From: DATFVJ01 sp035517695
GTDB lineage: Bacteria > Actinomycetota > Actinomycetes > Streptosporangiales > Streptosporangiaceae
Assembly (NCBI GenBank): GCA_035517695.1
Contig: DATIYI010000047.1
Coordinates: 1 to 24,228 of the forward strand
Direction: 5' to 3'
DNA length: 24,228 bases
Part shown: positions 7,901 through 14,538 of the stretch, one piece after another
How the letters are laid out: each line of letters starts with the position of its first letter
Numbering within the stretch: the stretch's first letter is position 1
Notes under the pieces: generated by a model
Told to the model about the DNA's origin: nothing
Database searches by the model: none
What the model saw: only the letters and a program-made list of their open reading frames with translations
Position numbers and translations under genes: made by a program

Positions 7901-8755
7901 ATGAACCGTCGTGACGCGCACCTGGATGCGATGCTGCGCCATCTTGGCGCTGCCTACTACGAGTCGCTGCACGGCCGGGCCTCGGCGTCCGATGTGAAGC
8001 GCGCGCTCAATACCGTGGAGGACCATGTCGCCGAGCAGGGCGGGCGGCGGCCGCGCGGGCCCGCCGCGGGGCCGGCCGGCGGGCCGCGGCGCGGGCGGCG
8101 GCACCGCACGGTCGGTGATGTCATGACCACGTCGGTGGTGGCCGTGGACCGGGTGACGCCGGCCAAGGAGATCGCGAGCCTGATCGCGCAGCGCGAGGTG
8201 AGCGCGGTGCCCGTGCTCACGATGGGCCGCCGGGTCGCCGGGGTCGTGTCGGAGACGGACCTGCTGCGGATCGAGGACCAGCGTGCGCGCCGCGCGCGAG
8301 CCTTAGGCGATCGGCGTGTCCCGCGCTGGCGGTCCCGCCGCAGGCCGTGGGGCGTCACCGCGGGGGCGCTGATGACCTCGCCGGCGGTCACCATCGGCCC
8401 GGACGCGACGATCCACGCCGCCGCACGGGTGATGAGCCAGCATCACCTCAAGCAGCTGCCGGTCGTCGACCCGGCGGGCGTGCTGATCGGCATCGTCAGC
8501 CGCCGCGACCTGCTCAGCGTGTTCCTGCGGCCTGACGACCAGATCGCCGAGGACGTTCGCGCCATGCTTACCGAGATACTGTTCACCGGCCCGGACAGCG
8601 TGCACGTCGTGGTCAAGGACGGCGTCGTGGTCCTGACCGGGCAGCCCGGCGAGCCGGACCAGCCGGACCTCATCGCGGTCGCGGAGATGCTGACCTGGGA
8701 CATCGATGGCGTGGTCGACGTGGTGAACAGGCTCACCGCTGCCCAGCCCGGCTGA
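7901..8755 (+). CDS. CBS-CBS-BON domain protein with N-terminal extension
   Basis: The 284-residue protein has an N-terminal helical segment (1-48, including LGAAYYESLHGRASASDV) and a basic Gly/Pro/Arg linker (49-68). A first CBS domain spans about 70-125 (VGDVMTTSVVAVD to VSETDLLR) and a second about 153-208 (ALMTSPAVTIGPDAT to VSRRDLL). A C-terminal BON-type domain spans about 213-280 (VHVVVKDGVVVLTGQPGE, IDGVVDVVNRL). CBS pairs usually bind adenine nucleotides and sense energy state; BON is a small fold often found with CBS pairs in actinobacteria. The ATG at 7901 follows GGAGGAGGGGGAGGG. CBS proteins such as Hrp1 belong to the mycobacterial DosR regulon, which fits the neighbours here. 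Confidence 0.9.
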   Translation: MNRRDAHLDAMLRHLGAAYYESLHGRASASDVKRALNTVEDHVAEQGGRRPRGPAAGPAGGPRRGRRHRTVGDVMTTSVVAVDRVTPAKEIASLIAQREVSAVPVLTMGRRVAGVVSETDLLRIEDQRARRARALGDRRVPRWRSRRRPWGVTAGALMTSPAVTIGPDATIHAAARVMSQHHLKQLPVVDPAGVLIGIVSRRDLLSVFLRPDDQIAEDVRAMLTEILFTGPDSVHVVVKDGVVVLTGQPGEPDQPDLIAVAEMLTWDIDGVVDVVNRLTAAQPG

Positions 8756-8871
8756 GCAGCCGCCAGACCGCACGGTTACCGGGGCCCGGCCCGGACCGCG
8801 CGGCCAGATGGGGGCCGGGTCTTGTGCCGGTCTTGTCGCGGTCAGGTGCCCAGGAATCTGGGTTGGCGTGA
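8756..8871. other. GC-rich spacer between the convergent CBS-BON gene and the IS66 remnant
   Basis: This spacer contains runs such as GGGGCCCGGCCCGGACC and a later GGGGGCCGGGTC that could pair as a termination hairpin for the CBS gene. No gene is visible. Confidence 0.3.
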
Positions 8872-9231
8872 TCAGGCAGATGCGGGCATCCGGGGCTGAC
8901 CCTCGGTGAGCATGACGAGGCGCCGAAGAAATGCGGGCCATGTTCGGCCGGCCGGCCAGCGTCTGCATCTGCGTGAGCTCGGCGGCAGCCTGGGTGGCCC
9001 AGCACCATTGGCCCTCGGGCGTGCAATCGGCGACGGCCTGCAGTTCCCGCAGCGCGTGGGCGCAGCAAGCTGATGCTCAGGGCTGGTGTGGGTGTCATTT
9101 GGCGCCCAGGCGTCAGGGACAGCGACTCCGGCGAAGGACGGCGGAACAGCCATCGCTTCAATGGCTTCCACGCCACGCCGGGCATGCACCATCAGCAGGG
9201 TGTACTTGCCGGTGCTGAGATCATGAACCGG
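8872..9231 (-). pseudogene. IS66-family transposase remnant (frameshifted and internally deleted)
   Basis: The reverse strand carries IS66 transposase signatures in order but in several frames. STGKYTLLMVHARRG and FAGVAVPDAWAPNDTHT to PEHQL lie at about 9228-9067. HALRELQAVADCTPEGQWCW lies at about 9058-8985. EHGPHFFGA lies near 8950-8925. LVMLTEGQPRMPASA then runs to the TGA at 8874-8872, the typical IS66 C-terminus. The step from HQL to CCAHALREL is explained by loss of one base near 9066. A larger in-family segment is missing between the CTPEGQWCW part and HGPHFF. The N-terminal two thirds of the transposase are absent. The remnant meets the 3' end of dnaJ, whose stop codon lies inside it. 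Confidence 0.82.
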
Positions 9232-10402
9232 CCGCGCGGCCCTCTCCGCGAGGGTGGCGTGGACCTCTACGACCCCGGCGACGCCATCCTTTCGGCCGCG
9301 GGCCACCCCCCGTGTCGTCGGTGCCGGCCGGCTGCTCGCGTAGCTGTTCATACAGGCGGCGCTGCCCAGGGCTGAGCCGCCGCGGGTCCGGGACGTGCAC
9401 GGCGACGTTGACGTACAGGCTGCCACGGCCGGTCCCGCGGAACCTGGGCAGTCCCTTGCCGGTGACCCGCAGTACAGTGCCGGGCTGCGTCCCGGGCGGT
9501 ATGGTGATGCGGATTTCACCATCCAAGGTCGGGACCGCCGCGGTGGAGCCGAGCACCGCGTCCGGCACGGCGACCTCAAGGTCATGCCACAGGTCGTGGC
9601 CGCGGCGGATGAACCGCCGATCGGGCTCGGTGCGGACGATCAAAAAGGCGTCCCCAGGCTCGCCACCCGCGACCGGGCTGGGCATGCCGCGGGCGGGAAT
9701 GCGCAACGCGGTCGCGTCCGGGAGCCCAGGCGGGATACCGACAGTGACTTGCTCCTTCTGCACTGCCTGCCCGGTTCCGCCGCAGCCGGTGCACGGCTGG
9801 TCGATCACGGTTCCCCGGCCCGCACAGTCCGGGCAGGCTGTCACCTGCCGGACGATCACGTGGCCCCGCAGGCTGCCCGCGACGCGCTCGCCGGTGCCGC
9901 CACACGCCGGGCACGGCCGCGGCGTGGTGCCGGGCCAGGCGCCGCTGCCCGAACAGGCCGCACACGCGCCCGGCCGCGAAATGGTTACGGTCTCCGCGCC
10001 GCCGGTGGCGATCCGGGTCAGCGGGACCGCCACCTCGGTCTCGATGTCGGCGCCACGCGGCGGCCCGGGGCGGGCGCGGCCAAAGAACCGCTCGAACAGC
10101 CCCGCGCCGAAGCCGGCTTCACCGAGGATGTCACCGAAGTCGATACCCGCCCACAGGTCGTCCGGCGGAACACCGGCGACAGCGGAGAACCCCTGGGCGT
10201 CGTAGCTGGCCCGCTTAGCCGGGTCGGCCAGCACGCCGTACGCCTCGGCGATCTCCTTGAACCGCTCCTCCGCATCCGGTTCGGTGCTGCGATCGGGATG
10301 GTATTTGCGGGCGAGCCGCCGGAAGGCGTTCTTGATGGCCCTCGCATCGGCGTCCCGGGGGACCCCGAGCACCTCGTAATAGTCACGCCGGGTGGCTGCC
10401 AT
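9221..10402 (-). CDS. dnaJ: DnaJ (Hsp40) co-chaperone with zinc fingers
   Basis: The 393-residue protein has a J domain (about 5-70) with HPD at residues 35-37, a short Gly/Phe-containing linker (about 90-118), four CxxCxGxG motifs, and the substrate-binding C-terminal domains. The motifs are CAACSGSG at 148, CPACGGTG at 165, CPDCAGRG at 191 and CTGCGGTG at 205. It is a type I DnaJ that stimulates DnaK ATPase and delivers unfolded proteins. The ATG at 10402 follows GGGAGG by nine to ten bases. The last 35 residues (after YEQLREQ) are an unusual Arg/Gly/Pro tail reading into IS66-derived DNA, so the native C-terminus may have been replaced. No dnaK or grpE is in the window, so this is probably an additional stress-associated copy. 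Confidence 0.93.
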   Translation of the reverse strand: MAATRRDYYEVLGVPRDADARAIKNAFRRLARKYHPDRSTEPDAEERFKEIAEAYGVLADPAKRASYDAQGFSAVAGVPPDDLWAGIDFGDILGEAGFGAGLFERFFGRARPGPPRGADIETEVAVPLTRIATGGAETVTISRPGACAACSGSGAWPGTTPRPCPACGGTGERVAGSLRGHVIVRQVTACPDCAGRGTVIDQPCTGCGGTGQAVQKEQVTVGIPPGLPDATALRIPARGMPSPVAGGEPGDAFLIVRTEPDRRFIRRGHDLWHDLEVAVPDAVLGSTAAVPTLDGEIRITIPPGTQPGTVLRVTGKGLPRFRGTGRGSLYVNVAVHVPDPRRLSPGQRRLYEQLREQPAGTDDTGGGPRPKGWRRRGRRGPRHPRGEGRAAGS

Positions 10403-10527
10403 CGCCCATCACCTCCCGCTTAGCCGCCGCATCCGGCGCATCGCACACCCGGACCCATGGCCTTCCGGTGTGGCCGGTGGCCGGTGCGGCCGCTGGGGCC
10501 CGCGTGGGATGGTCCGCTTGCGCAGAG

Positions 10528-10968
10528 CTAGCGGGGCGGGAGCCGAACCACGGTGAGATAGAAGTCATCAATGGAGTGAACCACGTGCAGGAACTGGTCC
10601 AAATCGAGTGGTTTTTGCACGTACGCGTTGGCGTGCAGGTCGTAGCTGCGCACGATGTCTTCCTCGGCGCCGGAGGTGGTGAGGATTACCACGGGTATCC
10701 GGCGCAGGTCGTGGTCCGCCTTGATCTCGGCCAGCGTCTCGCGGCCGTCCTTCTTCGGCAGGTTCAGGTCGAGCAGCACCAGGTCGGGTCGGAGCGCGTC
10801 GGCATACGGCGGTTTGCGTCGCAGAAAGGCTATGGCCGCGTCCCCGTCCTCGACCGCGTGAACGTTGTTGTAGACCTTGCCTTCGCTCAGGGCCTCTCGG
10901 GTGAGCATCACGTCGCCGGGGTCGTCTTCCACCAGCAGGATCTCCACAGGGACGCCGGGGGTGCTCAT
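10528..10968 (-). CDS. Single-domain response regulator, Rcp1-like
   Basis: The 146-residue protein is a lone receiver domain. It has acidic pocket residues Glu14-Asp15-Asp16, phosphoacceptor Asp67 in LVLLDLNLPKKDG, Thr/Ser in ILTTSGAEED, and the switch lysine in YVQKPLDLDQF. The pattern is that of Rcp1-type regulators that pair with phytochrome-class histidine kinases. There is no output domain, so it must act through another protein. Its ATG (10968) overlaps the TGA of the kinase gene as ATGA, implying translational coupling and cognate pairing. The frame extends further upstream, but only through sequence shared with the kinase gene. Confidence 0.93.
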   Translation of the reverse strand: MSTPGVPVEILLVEDDPGDVMLTREALSEGKVYNNVHAVEDGDAAIAFLRRKPPYADALRPDLVLLDLNLPKKDGRETLAEIKADHDLRRIPVVILTTSGAEEDIVRSYDLHANAYVQKPLDLDQFLHVVHSIDDFYLTVVRLPPR

Positions 10969-11924
10969 CGTGCTGGCGTCGTTTCCGCTGGCAAGGTCCA
11001 GTAGAACGTTGTGCCCGCACCGGGTTCGGACTCGAACCAGATCGTGCCGGCCTGAGTCTCGACGATCTTCTTGCACACGGCGAGCCCGATCCCGGTCCCG
11101 GGATACTCGGCCCGGGTGTGGAGCCGTTGGAACACGCCGAAGACCCGCTCGGAGTAGCGTGGTTCGATCCCGATGCCGTTGTCGGACACCGCGAATCGCC
11201 ACTGCGCCCCGCGCCGCTCGGCTGAGATGACCACCCGGGGCCGCGCGGGGCCGTGGAACTTCACCGCGTTGCCCACCACGTTTTCGAACAGCTGGACCAG
11301 CCGGGTCGGGTTGCCTGTCACCGTGGGCAGCTCACCGGCCACCGTCACTACCGCGCCCGACTGCTCGATGGCCGCGGCCAGGTCCAGGCGGACGCGTTCC
11401 ATGATGCGGTTGCAGTCCACCGAAGCGGCGTCCTTGTCGATCCTGCCCACCCGCGAGTACGTCAATAGGTCGTTGATCAGCTGTTGCATGCGTGCCGTGC
11501 CGTCGACCACGAAGCCGATGTACTCGTCCGCTCGCTCGTCCAGCCGGCCTTCGTAGCGGCGGGCCAGCAGCTGGCAGAAACCGGTGATCTTGCGCAGCGG
11601 TTCCTGCAAGTCATGGGAGGCGACGTACGCGAACTGCTCCAGCTCGGCGTTCGAGTTGGCCAATTCGGTGGTCCTGTCCCGAAGTGCATCCTCCGCCTGG
11701 GTCCGCTGGGCGATCTCACGGCGAAGGTCGTCGTTGACCCGGACGACACGTTGCTTCTCGAGATCGAAGTCCTCGAGGATGTTGAGCAGGGCCCGCTGGG
11801 TGTCACCCAGCCGCTCCTTCTCAGCGGTGAGGTCATCAAGGATGTTGAGCATCGCCGTGGTCAGCGCACGTGCGTCAAGCGGGTCGCATCCGCCGGAACC
11901 AGCTTCCTCGGTGAGTGTCGCCAT
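10965..11924 (-). CDS. Phytochrome-type sensor histidine kinase, cytoplasmic
   Basis: The 319-residue protein has an N-terminal coiled coil (about 20-98), an H-box SHDLQEPLRKI with His104, and an HATPase_c domain. That domain has N-box ENVVGNAVKFHG, G1 box SDNGIGIEP and G2 box GTGIGLAVCKKIVE. The H-box type is that of cyanobacterial and bacterial phytochrome kinases, yet no PAS/GAF/PHY sensor is fused here. The coiled coil contains a doubled unit, LNILDDLTAEKER and LNILEDFDLEKQR. The start overlaps the stop of the PAS protein gene as TGATG, and the end overlaps the response regulator. The sensing part is probably supplied by the PAS protein. No membrane segment is seen. Confidence 0.93.
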   Translation of the reverse strand: MATLTEEAGSGGCDPLDARALTTAMLNILDDLTAEKERLGDTQRALLNILEDFDLEKQRVVRVNDDLRREIAQRTQAEDALRDRTTELANSNAELEQFAYVASHDLQEPLRKITGFCQLLARRYEGRLDERADEYIGFVVDGTARMQQLINDLLTYSRVGRIDKDAASVDCNRIMERVRLDLAAAIEQSGAVVTVAGELPTVTGNPTRLVQLFENVVGNAVKFHGPARPRVVISAERRGAQWRFAVSDNGIGIEPRYSERVFGVFQRLHTRAEYPGTGIGLAVCKKIVETQAGTIWFESEPGAGTTFYWTLPAETTPAR

Positions 11925-13306
11925 CACGAGGCATTCCCGATCCCGGTCTTCTTCAGTTCCTCGATCTCCTTTCGCAGAGCCTCGATCTCCTTCTTCAGCT
12001 CTATCATCTTCAGCTCGCGCCCTACCGTCAGCCGCTGGAACCGCTCGAGCTCGTCCAGCCGCTCGAGTTCCATGGCCCGCTGCTTCGCGATCTCGGCTTC
12101 GGCCTGTTTCTGGGCGGTCACGTCGCGGGCGGCGGCGAACACGCCGAGGGGTTTGCCAGCTCGGCCTTTGTAGAGCGAGGCGTTGTAGACGACGTCGCTA
12201 AGCTTGTCGCCTCTGAACGTGAGCGGGTAGTCGGTGACTGAACCTTCGGCGAAGACCTGCTGGTAGGCGGTCCGGGCCTTGTCCGGTTCGGTGAAGTAGT
12301 CGGAGAAGTCGGTGCCGAGCAACTCGTCTCGGGAAACGCCCGTCACCTCCACGGTGGCCTCGTTCACGTCGGTGATCTTCCCGTCAGCACTGATCGTCAC
12401 CAGCGGGTCGAGACTCGCCTCGATCAGGCTCCGGGCGTACTGTGCGGCTTGCCGTTGGGCGGTGACGTCGCGGGAAGCGACGACGACCTCTTCGTCGCTG
12501 GGCGTGACAGTGACCTCGAACGAGCCTGCCACGCCGTGCTCGTCGAACCAGGGCAGGTCGATCGTTGCCGGGCTGTGCGTCTCGATCGCCTCGACGTAGC
12601 GGTCGAAGAGACCGAGCTCGCCGACGGAGGGAAACAACTCGAGCACACCATGCCCGACGACCTCTTCCCAGGATCGGTTGTAGAGCCGCAGCAAAACTTG
12701 GTTGACGTAGCGGTACTCGAGCTCGACGATCCGGCCCTGGCAGTCGCGGACCGGACCGAAAATAATGAACGTGTATGGCAGAGCATCGACCGCCGAGCGG
12801 AAGCGCTTCTCCGACGCCTCCAGCGCCTGCTGGGTCTGGTGCCGCTCGGTGACGTCACGGAAGTTCTGCAAGAAGCCGTCACCCAGACGGGTCGCCCGGA
12901 TGTCGTACACGGCGGTGACCGGACGGCCGTCGATTAGCTCCGTGTAGGTGAAGTTGTCCAGCACGATCGGCTCGCCCGTCTCTACCAGCCGCAGGTACAT
13001 CTCCCAAAGCGCGCTGTCGGGGGCTGAGGGCCACACGTCGAGGAAACGGCGGCCCACGATCTCCCCGGCTGAGCGTTGGCCGATCTCGGCGACCGGGTTG
13101 ATGTAGTCGACCACGAAATCGACGATGTGGCCATCACCGTCGCGGACCGCTGTGGTCATCACGACACTATCCAGCATCGTCTCGAGCGCCGCGCGGAACC
13201 GCCCCTCTGACGCCTCCAGCGCCTGCTGGGCCTGGTCCCGCCCGGTCACACCGGGCCGGCCGTCAGGGGCTGCGTCGGACTCGCCGACAATCGCACGCTG
13301 CGTCAC
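11924..13306 (-). CDS. Triple PAS-domain sensor protein with C-terminal coiled coil
   Basis: The 460-residue protein has three PAS repeats at about 35-155, 165-285 and 290-405. Each ends in a PAC-like strand and linker (NFRDVTERHQTQQALEASE, SRDVTAQRQAAQ, ARDVTAQKQAEAEIAKQ). A charged coiled coil follows (about 405-455, including LKKEIEALRKEIEELKK). There is no kinase, cyclase or phosphatase domain. The TGA overlaps the kinase ATG, so the three genes form one coupled operon. I infer that the PAS array senses a ligand, redox or light cue and contacts the kinase through coiled coils. The first PAS has the fold seen in diverse PAS kinases; cofactor residues cannot be assigned by eye. The GTG start lacks a strong ribosome binding site, so the N-terminus is uncertain. 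Confidence 0.88.
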   Translation of the reverse strand: MTQRAIVGESDAAPDGRPGVTGRDQAQQALEASEGRFRAALETMLDSVVMTTAVRDGDGHIVDFVVDYINPVAEIGQRSAGEIVGRRFLDVWPSAPDSALWEMYLRLVETGEPIVLDNFTYTELIDGRPVTAVYDIRATRLGDGFLQNFRDVTERHQTQQALEASEKRFRSAVDALPYTFIIFGPVRDCQGRIVELEYRYVNQVLLRLYNRSWEEVVGHGVLELFPSVGELGLFDRYVEAIETHSPATIDLPWFDEHGVAGSFEVTVTPSDEEVVVASRDVTAQRQAAQYARSLIEASLDPLVTISADGKITDVNEATVEVTGVSRDELLGTDFSDYFTEPDKARTAYQQVFAEGSVTDYPLTFRGDKLSDVVYNASLYKGRAGKPLGVFAAARDVTAQKQAEAEIAKQRAMELERLDELERFQRLTVGRELKMIELKKEIEALRKEIEELKKTGIGNAS

Positions 13307-13459
13307 GACGAGCTGCCCGTTCGCTCATCCGGCGGCGCGAGCATCTGCTCCGCCTGCTCTCACGGCACTCCCTATGACTACAATTTACGGGCAGCTTCCC
13401 AGTCAGGACGGGTCGCCGGTAGAGCCGAACGTCACATCGGACGGTGCGGTCACGCTGCG

Positions 13460-14152
13460 CTATTGGCCCTTGGCCGCGATTCGGGCTAGCTCTGCCTGTT
13501 TGCGGTCGATCGCGTAGCGTATGGCGTGGGCCAGCATGGATGCGTCGACCCGCCCCTTGACGAGGTAGTCCTGGGCGCCTGCCGCGACTGCTCGAGAGCC
13601 GGATTCCTCGTCGAGCAGCCCGGTGAAAACAACGACGGCAGCCTCGGGAGCTTCGTTCAGCACGGCGATGAGGCTTTCCAGACCAGTTGAGTCAGGCAGG
13701 CCCAGGTCCAGCAGAACACAGGACACCGGCTGGCGGAGTTTCCGGCGTGCCTCGGCCAGGGTGGCAACCAACTCTGTGGAGACCCCGAGGTCGGCGTCGG
13801 CGAGCATCTCGAGCACCAGCCGAGCGTCGCCGCGATCATCCTCGACGACCAGAATGGGCGCTGTCTCAAGCCCACTCATCGCTATGATTGCCTTCAACCA
13901 CTCTGTCCGGCTTCTGGTGAACTGGTTCGGCCCGTCGCCGATTTCGTTGGGGGCGAATGCTTCGTAGGCACCCAACATAGCGGTGTGGACGAGGCGCACA
14001 TCCTCCGTCGTTAGCGCTCTTCCGAGCTTCGGCCAGTCGCAGAGAGGACGACCGTCGGCGCCCAGTACCACGAGCGAGGCAAGCTCGGAGTGGCCTTTCT
14101 CCGATAGGTCGGCTCGGACGGTGTCGACCATGGGCCTTCCGACGCCGTTCAT
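13460..14152 (-). CDS. Response regulator with an unrecognised N-terminal region and receiver domain
   Basis: The 230-residue protein ends in a receiver domain (about 98-220). It has acidic residues in LVVEDDRGDARLV, phosphoacceptor Asp149 in CVLLDLGLPDSTGLESL, Thr in VVVFTGLLDEESG, and lysine in DYLVKGRVD. Residues 1-95 have good G/C third-position bias, so they look coded, and contain SELASLVVLGADGRPLCDW, but I recognise no domain. The start at 14152 follows AAGGAAGG by seven bases, better than the ATG at 14179, whose AAGGAG touches the codon. A later ATG before SGLETAPI would give a bare receiver. The gene is 153 bp upstream of the PAS-kinase-regulator operon on the same strand and probably belongs to the same pathway. 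Confidence 0.85.
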   Translation of the reverse strand: MNGVGRPMVDTVRADLSEKGHSELASLVVLGADGRPLCDWPKLGRALTTEDVRLVHTAMLGAYEAFAPNEIGDGPNQFTRSRTEWLKAIIAMSGLETAPILVVEDDRGDARLVLEMLADADLGVSTELVATLAEARRKLRQPVSCVLLDLGLPDSTGLESLIAVLNEAPEAAVVVFTGLLDEESGSRAVAAGAQDYLVKGRVDASMLAHAIRYAIDRKQAELARIAAKGQ

Positions 14153-14538
14153 GACCGGACCTTCCTTGCTCGTAACCATCTCCTTGCCCGCACGTAGATC
14201 AGATCACCCGGGCTGTCGCCGACCACCATCCACAAGAGGATCCCACCCCGGGCGTCTCGGTCGAAAGAGTAGAAGGTCCCGCCCCACCCGGTCGCCCAGA
14301 ACGGACCGACACCACGGCGTCATGCACCCTGTCCTTGCCGATGCTCGGCGTCACGGAGCCTCCCCGACGCCCTGGCACGGCTCCACGTGCGCGCCCAGGA
14401 ACCGCAAGCAATCCCCCAGGCCAGCGGCGACGAGGAACCCGCGGTCCGCCGTGAGCCCGGCACGAACAAGCTGAACGTCGCCATTCGATCAGCCGGCGGG
14501 TGTGGTTGGCTGCAGTGCAGTTGATGTGAGCTTGCCGT
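14153..14538. other. 386-bp region with coding-like fragments but no intact gene
   Basis: On the forward strand, about 14364-14485 has strong third-position G/C bias and reads LPDALARLHVRAQEPQ and onward to KLNVAIRSAG, with no start in frame. On the reverse strand, about 14285-14175 reads as GGTFYSFDRDARGGILLW and VVGDSPGDLIYVRARR, again with no start. Both may be remnants of small genes; I recognise neither. The ribosome binding site for 14152 is just inside the left edge. Confidence 0.35.

Noticed and set aside
9395..10423. Forward open frames opposite dnaJ
   Set aside because: The reverse strand encodes J domain, four zinc-finger motifs and the C-terminal domains of DnaJ. The forward frames show no family.
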